From Streptomyces violaceusniger Tu 4113 (lineage in GTDB: Bacteria > Actinomycetota > Actinomycetes > Streptomycetales > Streptomycetaceae): a stretch of 64,000 bases of DNA. Location of the stretch: NCBI RefSeq assembly GCF_000147815.2, contig NC_015957.1:10230001-10294000 (forward strand), in the 5' to 3' direction. Each line of letters starts with the position of its first letter. Position 1 is the stretch's first letter. Positions 1 through 7,763 of the stretch are shown in pieces. The notes beneath the pieces were generated by a model. That model worked only from the letters and a program-made list of their open reading frames with translations. It was not told the origin of the DNA and did not search any database. A program made the position numbers and the translations under genes.

Positions 1-489
1 CAGGGCGACGCATGGGGTGCGGAAGCGGCAGCGCGCGGGAGGCGTGGGACGCAGCGCATCGTGCATGCCGGGGAGGTTTCCGCTCCGGCTGCCGTGGCCC
101 GCCTTCTGGGACTCGACGACGGGGATACGGTCGTCGTACGGCGCCGGATCATGTACCTCGACGAGGAGCCGTGCGAGCTGACCGACTCCTATTACCCGGC
201 GCACATCGCGGCAGGCACCGGCCTCGCGGGCACCGCGAAGATCCGTGGGGGCGCGGTGGCGCTGCTCGCCGAGTTGGGGCATGTGGGCCAGCGGGTGCGT
301 GAGGACGTGACGGCGCGGATGCCTGGCGCGGACTCGGAGGAGCGGGAGCTGCTGCGGATCGGTGCGGACGAGCCGGTGCTATGTCTGGAGCGGGTCGTGC
401 TCGACGGAGCCGACCGGGCCATTCAGGCCGACCTGATCACCATGCCCGCCAGGCGCCAGCGCCTGCGCTACGAACTCAGGATGGGATGA
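1..489 (+). CDS. GntR-family regulator, UTRA domain (5' end outside window)
   Basis: The frame is open back to base 1 with no convincing start, so the N-terminal winged helix probably lies upstream; the ATG at 61 is internal to the domain. What is visible is a UTRA ligand-binding domain: an early LGLDDGDTVVVRRR strand, then DSYYP, LLAELGH and a C-terminal RYELRMG. These are the landmarks of the HutC subfamily of GntR regulators, which bind small effectors and release DNA. The stop codon overlaps the start of the next gene (ATGA, 486-489). That gene encodes a second UTRA protein with the same landmarks, so the two are tandem paralogues, probably co-translated. Ligand unknown. Confidence 0.8.
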   Translation, partial: QGDAWGAEAAARGRRGTQRIVHAGEVSAPAAVARLLGLDDGDTVVVRRRIMYLDEEPCELTDSYYPAHIAAGTGLAGTAKIRGGAVALLAELGHVGQRVREDVTARMPGADSEERELLRIGADEPVLCLERVVLDGADRAIQADLITMPARRQRLRYELRMG

Positions 490-1265
490 CCGTGCCGAAG
501 GCCGAACAGGACGCAGTCGACCAGCGTTCGCTGCATGAGCGGATCGCCGCCGACCTGCGCGACGAGATCATGTCCGGCGACCTTCCTCCGAGCGCCAAGC
601 TTCCCTCGACCGCCCAGCTCAAGGAGCGATTCACCGCCTCGAACGCGACCGTGCAGAAAGCCCTGCAGCTCCTGAAGGACGAAGGGCTGGCGGTCGGCCG
701 CGCCGGAGCGGCCGTCACCGTACGCGAACACCGGCAGCGCACCATGCGGCCCGCCTCCTACATGGCCCCGGCCGCGCCCGGAGCACCGTACCGATGGATC
801 AGCGAGGCCGCGGGCCACCAGGCTCGTGGAAGCAGCCGGCTCCTCGACGTCACCGAGATCCGCCCGCCCGCCGACGTCGCCGAAGCCCTGCGCCTCCCGG
901 AGGACGGCACGGCGCTGCTGCGGGCACAGGTGCTGCTCATGGACGATGAGCCGGTGGAGCTGGTGAAGTCGTACTACCCGCTGGAGCTGGCACGGGGGAC
1001 GGCGATGATGGACCGCCGCAAGATCAAGGGTGGCACCCCGGCCCTCCTCGCGGAACTGGGCTACCCGCCCCGCCTCAGCGTCGACAAGGTCTCCGCGCGG
1101 GTACCGACCCAGGAGCAGTACGCGGTGCTCGACCTACCGGGAAACCTTCCGGTCCTGCGGACGCTGCGCGTCGTCTACAGCGACGACCAGCGCCCCATCG
1201 AAGCCACGGTGATGGCCAAGGCCGGTCACCTCTACGAGCTGCAATACGAGTTCACTCCTTCCTGA
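486..1265 (+). CDS. GntR-family transcriptional regulator with UTRA domain
   Basis: A 259-residue DNA-binding repressor-type protein. The start is the ATG at 486 in the ATGA overlap with the preceding gene; in-frame codons further upstream lie inside that gene. Residues about 15-75 form a GntR winged helix (LHERIAADLRDEIMSGDLPP, then PSTAQLKERF and ATVQKALQLL). Residues about 95-255 form a UTRA domain with SYYPLELARGT, KIKGGTPALLAELG and a terminal LQYEF strand. HutC-type regulators often control sugar, amino-acid or antibiotic genes, but the only neighbour is its own paralogue, so no target is evident. Translational coupling to the upstream gene is inferred from the overlap. Confidence 0.85.
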   Translation: MTVPKAEQDAVDQRSLHERIAADLRDEIMSGDLPPSAKLPSTAQLKERFTASNATVQKALQLLKDEGLAVGRAGAAVTVREHRQRTMRPASYMAPAAPGAPYRWISEAAGHQARGSSRLLDVTEIRPPADVAEALRLPEDGTALLRAQVLLMDDEPVELVKSYYPLELARGTAMMDRRKIKGGTPALLAELGYPPRLSVDKVSARVPTQEQYAVLDLPGNLPVLRTLRVVYSDDQRPIEATVMAKAGHLYELQYEFTPS

Positions 1266-1338
1266 CCGGGGGAGATTCGGGGGTCGCCTCCGACGGCGAG
1301 TACGTCCGCGAGGAGCCGCCGGTGCAGGTCTGTGAGGT

Positions 1339-1686
1339 TCACGCGACAGCGGTCGTGTTGGGAGCCAGCTCGGTGAAGGTGCTTTCCCAGGTGTCGCGGA
1401 TATCGCGGCTGATCAAGGTGCGGAGGACGGGCCACATGCTGATCAGCAGGTCTTGGTTGAGGAACTGCACCAGATCGTCGCGCATGCCCTCGGCCAGGAC
1501 GATCCGATAGAAGCTCATCTTCAGGCGAGGCTGCTCGAGGTCGAACTGGGTGAGCCCGGACCATGCCATGTGCAGCGGCAGGCTGACGGTGCCGTGAGCC
1601 GGGCCGGCAAGCTGTGAGAGCTCGGCGGGGAGCCGCCGAGCGAACTTGGCGCGGCGGAACTCGGAGACGCTGGGCGTTGATGCCAT
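1339..1686 (-). CDS. Small conserved-looking protein, function unknown
   Basis: A 115-residue product starting MASTPSVSEFRRAK. The ATG at 1686 is preferred over an upstream in-frame codon because the extra 19 residues look like untranslated sequence. The protein is mildly basic, with no signal peptide or membrane segment; the C-terminal half is probably helical (DDLVQFLNQDLLISMWPVL). It resembles, from memory, small actinobacterial proteins encoded beside AbiEii-type nucleotidyltransferase toxins, but no such toxin gene is next to it. It faces the GntR pair convergently across 73 bp. The resemblance is weak and no function is assigned. Confidence 0.5.
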   Translation of the reverse strand: MASTPSVSEFRRAKFARRLPAELSQLAGPAHGTVSLPLHMAWSGLTQFDLEQPRLKMSFYRIVLAEGMRDDLVQFLNQDLLISMWPVLRTLISRDIRDTWESTFTELAPNTTAVA

Positions 1687-1867
1687 GCCTCGATTATTCC
1701 GCAGAGACGAGTCGCCTGGTTCGGTGGAGAGCAAAGCAGGCACCAGCTCTGGGTGCCCAGCTGCGTGGTAGGTGGTTCGCCATTGACCGGCTAAGGATTC
1801 TCGGCTGGTCGGTGGCCTTGGCGTTTCCGCTGGTGAGGGTCCTGAGATGGCGCCAGGGCAGCGACAA

Positions 1868-1902
1868 GCCCCCTACTCGCGGTGAAACCGCAGGTAGGGG
1901 GC
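1868..1902 (-). terminator. Hairpin downstream of SDR gene
   Basis: Perfect 9-bp arms (GCCCCCTAC / GTAGGGGGC) at 1868-1876 and 1894-1902, continued inward by GCGGT/ACCGC around a GAA loop. It lies 24 bp past the stop of the leftward SDR gene and fits a factor-independent terminator. There is no long U tract, as is usual in Streptomyces. Confidence 0.7.
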
Positions 1903-1925
1903 CCGAGCCTGTTGGCCCGGGGCCG

Positions 1926-2690
1926 TCAGGTCAGTTCCAGGCCGCCGTCGATGGTGAGGATCTGCCCGGTGAGCCAGGTTGTGGCTGGATCGGCCAGGCG
2001 CAGGATCCAGGCGGCTACCTCGTCGGGGTCGCCGCGGCGGCCGAGGGGGATGCGCGAGGCTTCTTCGTGCTTGATCTGTTCGATGGTCGCCTCGGGGAGT
2101 CCGGCAGCGGCAAGGGCCTGGCTTTCCGTCGGGCCGGGGGCGAGGGCATTGACGCGGATGCCGTCGGCGGCGAGTTCCACTGCCCAACTGCGGGTGAGCT
2201 GTTCGAGGGCGGCCTTGGACGCCGCGTAGTGGGCGCCGCCCGGCAACGGCCGGTGGCCGTAGGTGCTCGAGATGTTGACTATCGAGCCCCGGCTCCGGCG
2301 CAGGTGCGGCAGCGCCTCACGGGCCAGCAGGCTGGGGGCGACGACGTTGAGGCCGAACAGGTCGGTAATGGCCCTGTCGGTGGTGTCGGCCAGCGGCATG
2401 ATCTTGGTGGCTCCGGCGTTGTTGACCAGCACGTCCACCTGCCCCCAGCGATCAACCGCGGCGTTGACCACTTCCTCCGGTGCTCCTGGGCCGCTCAGGT
2501 CGGCCGAATGGGCGACGATCGCGGGATGCCCGGCGGCGGTCTCCTCAAGAGCGTCGATTCGGCGGCCGACTCCCAGGACCCGGGCACCGGCTTGGGCGAA
2601 GGCGCGCGCCGTGGCCCGGCCGATACCGGATCCGGCGCCGGTGACGATGACCACGCGTTCGGCGAGATCTGCGGGGGGCTTGACGCTCAT
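1926..2690 (-). CDS. SDR-family NAD(P)-dependent oxidoreductase
   Basis: A 254-residue classical short-chain dehydrogenase/reductase. The Rossmann motif TGAGSGIG is at 17-24, NNAG at about 90-93, the catalytic Ser at 141-142, and YxxxK at Y155/K159; the C-terminal TGQILTIDGG strand is typical of the FabG-like branch. Substrate cannot be deduced. The start at 2690 has a GAGGTG Shine-Dalgarno sequence overlapping the palindrome at 2698-2723. It is divergent from an ArsR-type regulator with 44 bp between start codons, so repression by that protein is the obvious inference. A clean hairpin follows the stop. Confidence 0.93.
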   Translation of the reverse strand: MSVKPPADLAERVVIVTGAGSGIGRATARAFAQAGARVLGVGRRIDALEETAAGHPAIVAHSADLSGPGAPEEVVNAAVDRWGQVDVLVNNAGATKIMPLADTTDRAITDLFGLNVVAPSLLAREALPHLRRSRGSIVNISSTYGHRPLPGGAHYAASKAALEQLTRSWAVELAADGIRVNALAPGPTESQALAAAGLPEATIEQIKHEEASRIPLGRRGDPDEVAAWILRLADPATTWLTGQILTIDGGLELT

Positions 2691-2697
2691 GACACCT

Positions 2698-2723
2698 CGA
2701 TGTTCGTCGTTCGTAGAACATCG
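2698..2723. promoter_or_regulatory. Palindromic operator candidate between SDR and ArsR genes
   Basis: CGATGTTC and GAACATCG are perfect 8-bp inverted arms separated by 10 bp, placed within the 44-bp gap between the divergent SDR and ArsR starts. Size and symmetry fit a dimeric ArsR-type regulator that could shut off both directions. Binding is inferred. Confidence 0.65.
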
Positions 2724-2734
2724 AATAATGTAAC

Positions 2735-3097
2735 ATGGTCTCCGTGAAACAGGCGCGACAACCCACTCCGGACGAGATCACCCTCATCGACGTGATAGGG
2801 GCGCTCAACGACCCCATCCGGGTCGGCCTGATACGGGTACTCGCCGACGACCGCGAACACGGATGGGGCGAACTGCGTGCGCCAGTGGCCAAGTCCACCC
2901 TCAGCCATCACCTGCGCGTGCTCCGGGACGCAGGCGTCACCCGCACCCGGCAGGAAGGCACCCGCTGCTTCGTCACACTACGCAGCGACGACCTCAACAC
3001 CCGCTTCCCAGGGCTGCTGAACGCCGTTCTCGACGCCGCCCACCGCGACGACGTCGGCTCCCACGTCGGCCTCGCCGACGACCCGCCGGCCGCCTGA
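2735..3097 (+). CDS. ArsR-family winged-helix transcriptional regulator
   Basis: A 120-residue protein. Residues about 18-95 carry the ArsR winged helix (IGALNDPIRVGLIRVL, recognition helix STLSHHLRVLRDAGV, wing QEGTRCFVTL). There is no Cys-rich metal site of the classical ArsR/SmtB type, so it probably senses an organic or redox signal. The ATG at 2735 lacks a clear Shine-Dalgarno and follows an AT-rich TAATGT; the message may be leaderless, or the GTG at 2744 may be used. It is divergent from the SDR gene across a palindrome and is related to the ArsR protein at 49963. Confidence 0.88.
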   Translation: MVSVKQARQPTPDEITLIDVIGALNDPIRVGLIRVLADDREHGWGELRAPVAKSTLSHHLRVLRDAGVTRTRQEGTRCFVTLRSDDLNTRFPGLLNAVLDAAHRDDVGSHVGLADDPPAA

Positions 3098-3192
3098 CCG
3101 ACACCGGAGCCCACGAAGATCTCTGGACATCAACGGAGAGCGGCCCACAGCCGGCCGCGTCCGGGGCCCCAGAGTGGGCCCAGACCGTGAAA

Positions 3193-3231
3193 ACGCCCCC
3201 GATCCGCGCCATAAGCGCAGGTCGGGGGCGT
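3193..3231. terminator. Hairpin between convergent ArsR and gpmA
   Basis: Ten-bp arms ACGCCCCCGA (3193-3202) and TCGGGGGCGT (3222-3231), with an inner GCGC/GCGC pairing. It sits 12 bp after the leftward gpmA stop and could also end the rightward ArsR transcript; on the minus strand it is followed by TTT. Confidence 0.75.
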
Positions 3232-3242
3232 GATCACAAAGG

Positions 3243-4004
3243 CTACTTCTTCTTGCCCTGATTCTTTACCGCCTCGATGGCGGCCTTCGCGGCCTCCGGG
3301 TCGAGGTAGGTGCCGCCCGGGTTGACGGGGCGGAAGTCGGTGTCCAGGTCGTAGGAGAGCGGGATGCCGGTGGGGATGTTCAGGCCCGCGATGTCGGCGT
3401 CGGAGATGCCGTCGAGGTGCTTGACCAGGGCGCGGAGGGAGTTGCCGTGGGCGGCGACCAGGACGGTGCGGCCGGTGAGGAGGTCCGGGACGATGTTGTC
3501 GTACCAGTACGGCAGCATGCGCTCGACGACGTCCTTGAGGCACTCGGTGCGGGGGCGCAGCTCGGGCGGGATGGTCGCGTAGCGCGGGTCGTCGCTCTGG
3601 GACCACTCGGCGCCGTCCTCGAGCGGGGGCGGCGGGGTGTCGTACGAGCGGCGCCACAGCATGAACTGCTCCTCGCCGAACTCGGCGAGGGTCTGGGCCT
3701 TGTCCTTGCCCTGCAGCGCGCCGTAGTGGCGCTCGTTGAGGCGCCAGGAGCGGCGGACCGGGATCCAGAGGCGGTCGGCGGCCTCGAGGGCGAGCTGCGC
3801 GGTGCGGATGGCGCGCTTCTGGAGGGACGTGTGGACCACGTCGGGGAGCAGGCCGGCGTCCTGCAGCAGCTCACCGCCGCGGACAGCCTCCTTCTCGCCC
3901 TTCTCGTTCAGATTGACGTCCACCCAGCCGGTGAACAGGTTCTTCGCGTTCCACTCGCTCTCACCATGGCGGAGGAGGATCAGCTTGTACGGTGCGTCGG
4001 CCAT
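3243..4004 (-). CDS. gpmA: 2,3-bisphosphoglycerate-dependent phosphoglycerate mutase
   Basis: Interconverts 3- and 2-phosphoglycerate in glycolysis/gluconeogenesis in the cytoplasm. The 253-residue length is normal for the cofactor-dependent dPGM family. Landmarks are the [10 protein letters not shown] phosphohistidine motif (H13), [11 protein letters not shown] (90-100), and the second catalytic His in [10 protein letters not shown] (H186). The start at 4004 (MADAPYKL) matches the family; an in-frame extension upstream to 4082 has no family resemblance. It is divergent from the MFS gene and ends just before a hairpin. The C-terminus is a short lysine-rich tail, as in other actinobacterial enzymes. 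Confidence 0.97.
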   Translation of the reverse strand: MADAPYKLILLRHGESEWNAKNLFTGWVDVNLNEKGEKEAVRGGELLQDAGLLPDVVHTSLQKRAIRTAQLALEAADRLWIPVRRSWRLNERHYGALQGKDKAQTLAEFGEEQFMLWRRSYDTPPPPLEDGAEWSQSDDPRYATIPPELRPRTECLKDVVERMLPYWYDNIVPDLLTGRTVLVAAHGNSLRALVKHLDGISDADIAGLNIPTGIPLSYDLDTDFRPVNPGGTYLDPEAAKAAIEAVKNQGKKK

Positions 4005-4110
4005 GCTGCCGAGCCTACTGGACCGGTCCGAGGGGGTCGGTTGACGGACCCCGTCAATTCGCTGGCGGTGCGGGGGCGGCATCGGTAAGTTGCGGATGCT
4101 GGTTGTGCCG

Positions 4111-4146
4111 CTTACAGATGTCGCTTACAGATGTCACTTACAGATG
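4111..4146. repeat. Three 13-bp direct repeats upstream of MFS gene
   Basis: CTTACAGATG occurs at 4111-4120, 4124-4133 and 4137-4146, each separated by 3 bp (TCG, TCA). The array lies in the gpmA/MFS intergenic region, 32 bp before the preferred MFS start. Spacing of 13 bp is not a full helical turn. It could be an iterated operator for an unknown regulator or a local slippage product. Confidence 0.75.
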
Positions 4147-4178
4147 CGGCTTGTGTCGCGCACAGGGGGGGTCGTCCG

Positions 4179-5588
4179 GTGTCCGTCGCTCGACTGAAAC
4201 AGGCCGCGAAGGAGAGCGTCTCGGGGTTGCCCCGGGAGTTCTGGTGGCTGTGGACCTCCACGCTGGTCAATCGGCTGGGCGGGTTCGTGGCCACCTTTCT
4301 CGCCATGTACCTGACCGCGGACCGGGGCTATTCGCCGATGTTCGCCGGGCTGGTCGGGGCGCTCTACGGGCTGGGCGGGGCGGTGTCGGCGGTGGTCTCC
4401 GGGGTGCTGACCGACCGGCTGGGGCGGCGGCCCACGCTGCTGGTCTCGCAGGTGTCGACGGCGGTCACGGTCGCCGTGCTCGGCTTCGTCCAGGATCCGG
4501 TCTCCATTGCCGTCGTGACCTGTCTGGTGGGGATGACCAGCAACGCGTCACGGCCCGCCGTGCAGGCGATGATCGCCGACATCGTCCGCCCCGAGGACCG
4601 GGTGCGGGCCTTCGCGCTCAACTACTGGGCCATCAACCTCGGCTTCGCCGTCTCCGCGGCGGCGGCCGGGCTGATCGCGAGCCACGGCTATCTCACGCTC
4701 TTCCTGGGCGACGCCGGGATGACGCTGCTGTGCGCGGTCATCGTCTTCGCCAAGGTGCCGGAGTCCCGTCCGGAGCGGGGCGTCGTCCCCACCGGGAGTG
4801 GGGGTGTGGACGAGCCGGAGGTCGGGCTGGGCTCGGTGCTGCGGGACCGGCGGTTCATGGCCGTGGTCGGGCTGTCGTATCTGGTCGCGACCCTCATCCA
4901 GCAGGCGTTCGTGGCGCTGCCCGTGGCGATGGGGGCGGAGGGGCTGTCCAGCACGGACTACGGCATCGCGATCGCGACCAACGGCGCGCTGATCGTGGCC
5001 GTACAGATCCCGGTGACGCGATTCCTCGAACATCGCGACCCGGCGCCGCTGCTGATGGCCTCCGCGCTGCTGACCGGAGGGGGCTTCGGGCTGACCGCCT
5101 TCGCCGGGTCGGTCGGGATGTACACGGTGGCCGTGACCGTCTGGACGCTCGGCGAGATCATCAACTCCCCCACTCAGATGGGGCTCGTGGCCCGGCTCTC
5201 CCCGACCCATGCGCGCGGCCGCTACCAGGGGATGTACAGCCTGTCGTGGTCCCTCGCCTCGCTCACCGCACCGCTGGTGGGTGGCGCGGTCATGGACCGC
5301 TTCGGGGCGGACACCCTGTGGGCGAGCAGCGCCGTGGTGGGGATCGTGGCGGCCGGGGGGTACGCGGCACTGGGGCGTGCGATGCGGAACCGGCCTGTGG
5401 GCGGGACGTCTGAGGGCGGGACGTCTGAGGGCGGGACGTCTGACGGCGGGACCTCTGAGGGCGGGACGTCTGAGGGCGACGTGGCTGCTGGGGTGGGTGC
5501 TGAGGTGGCTGCTGAGGTGGCTGCTGAGGGTGTGGTGGGTGCTGGGGGCGGCGTCCGGGCCGGGGTGGGCGAGGGTGGCGGTGGCTAG
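4179..5588 (+). CDS. MFS transporter
   Basis: A 469-residue inner-membrane transporter with about 12 hydrophobic segments and MFS-typical motifs: LTDRLGRRPTLL after TM2 (motif A) and the second-half loop VMDRFGADTL. The GTG at 4179 (VSVARLKQ) is preferred over the ATG at 4131, because 4131 sits inside the direct-repeat array while an AGGGGGG tract precedes 4179. The family exports drugs or metabolites; substrate unknown. The C-terminus is unusual: a low-complexity GGTSE tail encoded by five 15-bp repeats (5401-5475), then Ala/Val/Gly-rich sequence after the last transmembrane segment. It is divergent from gpmA and convergent with the M48 peptidase gene. Confidence 0.88.
   Translation: MSVARLKQAAKESVSGLPREFWWLWTSTLVNRLGGFVATFLAMYLTADRGYSPMFAGLVGALYGLGGAVSAVVSGVLTDRLGRRPTLLVSQVSTAVTVAVLGFVQDPVSIAVVTCLVGMTSNASRPAVQAMIADIVRPEDRVRAFALNYWAINLGFAVSAAAAGLIASHGYLTLFLGDAGMTLLCAVIVFAKVPESRPERGVVPTGSGGVDEPEVGLGSVLRDRRFMAVVGLSYLVATLIQQAFVALPVAMGAEGLSSTDYGIAIATNGALIVAVQIPVTRFLEHRDPAPLLMASALLTGGGFGLTAFAGSVGMYTVAVTVWTLGEIINSPTQMGLVARLSPTHARGRYQGMYSLSWSLASLTAPLVGGAVMDRFGADTLWASSAVVGIVAAGGYAALGRAMRNRPVGGTSEGGTSEGGTSDGGTSEGGTSEGDVAAGVGAEVAAEVAAEGVVGAGGGVRAGVGEGGGG
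5401..5475 (+). repeat. Five 15-bp tandem repeats in MFS C-terminal tail
   Basis: Units of GCGGGACGTCTGAGG run in perfect 15-bp register from 5401 to 5475 with single-base variants; the reading frame is kept, giving a GGTSE/GGTSD cytoplasmic tail. Confidence 0.9.
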
Positions 5589-5606
5589 GGGCGCGGCCCG
5601 CAGCGA

Positions 5607-7763
5607 TTACGGCGCAGGCCTGGGGATTACGGGGTCGATGTGGATGGGCGGGGGCAGTGGGATCTGGTAGGTCGGGACCGTCGGCCGGTCCGGGAAAGTG
5701 GGCCGCTGGTAGGTCGGATAGGGAGCGGGATCCGTGCCGGTGCCGCCGCCCGGCTGGTAGCGGTCGTTCCACCGGGTCACCGGGATCCGGGGGTAGCTCG
5801 GCTCGTCCTTGTTCGCCCACAGCGCGAACGTCAGCCCCGTCATCCCCACCAGCACGGTGAGCGCCAGCGCCCCCACGCCGATGATGCGCCGGCGCGCGGG
5901 GCCGGTGACCTCGGGCGCGATGCTGATCCGCCGCGCCTTCTCCCCCGGCACCGGCCCAGCCGCCGTGCCCCCGGCCGGGCCGGGCAGGGGCGCGCGTTCG
6001 TCCACGCCCAGGGCGGCCAGGTGCAGCCCCAACCGCTGGGTCTGGCCGGGCAGCCGCACGGCGGTGTCGGCCCAGGTGCGAATGGTTTCGGGGGCGATGC
6101 CGTCGGGCGGTACGAGGATGCTGGGGCCGGTCCAGTTCATGGCCCAGTACGCGGTCCCCTGCGCGACCAGTTGCGCTCCGATCAGCACGGCCAGGGCGTC
6201 GGCCAGGGAGCTGAGCGGATCGTCGCCTTCGGTCTGCTCGGGGTGGGGTGTCCGCTCACCGTTCGACAGACGGGAGTACAGACGGGAGTTGAGGGCGCGG
6301 GCGAGGGGCATACGGCGGCCGCTCTCCAGCAGCCGCAGCACTCGCTGGATCGTCAGCGCGTCCGGCTGGGCGGCTGGTTCCACGACCGGTCCCGCTTCCG
6401 GCTCCCCGGCCCACCTCGCGTCCGGCTCCGCGACGGGCTCCGCGTTCGGCCCCGCTTCCGGCTCCCCGACCCACCTCGCGTCCGGCTCCGCGACGGGCTC
6501 CGCGTTCGGCCCCGCCTTCTGGCGTCCCATCCCCTCGGCCGCCTCGACCCCGCGCACCGCCTCGGCCAGCGGGGTCAGGATCCGCGTCGCGCGGTGCTCG
6601 GCCAGTTCGGTGAGCCAGTCCCGCCACGGCACCCGCTTACCCGCGTCCGGGCCGGACAGCATCACGCGGCCCATCGCGACCGCGTACCGCGACCGTAGCG
6701 AGAGGGGGTCCGGGGCGAGGGGATCCGGGGACAGGGAGCCCGGGAAAAGAGGTTCGGCGCCGGGCTCCGGGGCGGGCAGGCGCGCCAGCCGTTCCAAGCG
6801 GGTGGCCAGCGCCGGATGCGCGTCGTCGGGGTCGGCGGGCCGCTCTACGGCGCGGGCGCGTAACGCGGCCAGCGGCTCCCGTACTTCGGGGGCCTCGACC
6901 ATATGGGCGAAGGCGCGGAACGGATCGTCAGGAATCCGGCCCGTCGCCCGGCGCATCGGGGCGAGGAAGTCCGCGAGGAACTCCTGCCACGCCGCCTCCA
7001 GCGCCGCCGTCGAGCGCAGCGCGTCGGCCATGGCGCCCGGACCGGCCACCCGGGCGGCCTCGCGATCGGCCTCCAGTTCCTGCCGTCGCCGGACCGGGCG
7101 GGTGAGCCAGCGGAAGACGTGGGTGTAGAGGCCGAGCAGCAGCAGGGGCCAGCCCGCGTACAACCGCACCAGGTCATTGGCTGCCGACGCGTCCTGGATC
7201 GCCTGCCGGGCGGCGACCAGCCCCGCCGCGCCCCGGTGGGCGACCGCGCCGAAGCGGCTGTGGCGGCGGGAGAAGTGGCCCAGCTCATGGGCGAGGACGG
7301 CGCGCAGTTCGGCGGATGACAGACAGGCCAGCAGGGGCATTCCGAGGTAGAGGACGCGTCGGCCGGGGGCGAGCCCGAGGAGCGGTGCGTCCTCGGTGAC
7401 GGAGGCGTTGACCTCGGCGGTCAGCCGGATACGGGCGGGCGGCCGGGTGCCGACGGCGAGGGCCAGCTCCTCGACCGTGCGCCATAACTCCGGCGCCCCG
7501 CGCCGGGTCACCGGCACCGCGTCCTCGCGCGATACGGCGGGGCGGGCGGTGCGGATCACCGCCCACACCATGCCGAAGACGATCGGGGCGAACGCCGCGC
7601 AGGCGGTGACGACGCTCATGGGCGGCGTCTGGACCCCCGGCTCTGCGGCGGTCCATAAGGCCGCCGCGAGGAAGGCGCCCCAGAGCAGCACCATGGCCGC
7701 GACCAGCGCGTAGAAGACGGCGAGCAGGGCGAGGGCGAGGAGGGCGCGGGCGGCGGCGATCAT
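5607..7763 (-). CDS. M48-family membrane zinc metallopeptidase
   Basis: A 718-residue membrane protein. Two N-terminal hydrophobic segments (about 1-40 and 50-72) precede the gluzincin motif HELGH at 159-163, whose His residues bind zinc and Glu acts in catalysis. A further hydrophobic segment lies near residue 625, then a Pro-rich tail. HtpX/Ste24-type enzymes degrade membrane or misfolded proteins; the substrate here is unknown. Around residues 410-460 is a repeated EAGPNAEPVAEPDARW module encoded by a 60-bp tandem repeat (6421-6515). Its start overlaps the sigma-factor stop by 3 bp, so the two are probably co-translated, which suggests a regulated envelope-proteolysis unit. Confidence 0.88.
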   Translation of the reverse strand: MIAAARALLALALLAVFYALVAAMVLLWGAFLAAALWTAAEPGVQTPPMSVVTACAAFAPIVFGMVWAVIRTARPAVSREDAVPVTRRGAPELWRTVEELALAVGTRPPARIRLTAEVNASVTEDAPLLGLAPGRRVLYLGMPLLACLSSAELRAVLAHELGHFSRRHSRFGAVAHRGAAGLVAARQAIQDASAANDLVRLYAGWPLLLLGLYTHVFRWLTRPVRRRQELEADREAARVAGPGAMADALRSTAALEAAWQEFLADFLAPMRRATGRIPDDPFRAFAHMVEAPEVREPLAALRARAVERPADPDDAHPALATRLERLARLPAPEPGAEPLFPGSLSPDPLAPDPLSLRSRYAVAMGRVMLSGPDAGKRVPWRDWLTELAEHRATRILTPLAEAVRGVEAAEGMGRQKAGPNAEPVAEPDARWVGEPEAGPNAEPVAEPDARWAGEPEAGPVVEPAAQPDALTIQRVLRLLESGRRMPLARALNSRLYSRLSNGERTPHPEQTEGDDPLSSLADALAVLIGAQLVAQGTAYWAMNWTGPSILVPPDGIAPETIRTWADTAVRLPGQTQRLGLHLAALGVDERAPLPGPAGGTAAGPVPGEKARRISIAPEVTGPARRRIIGVGALALTVLVGMTGLTFALWANKDEPSYPRIPVTRWNDRYQPGGGTGTDPAPYPTYQRPTFPDRPTVPTYQIPLPPPIHIDPVIPRPAP

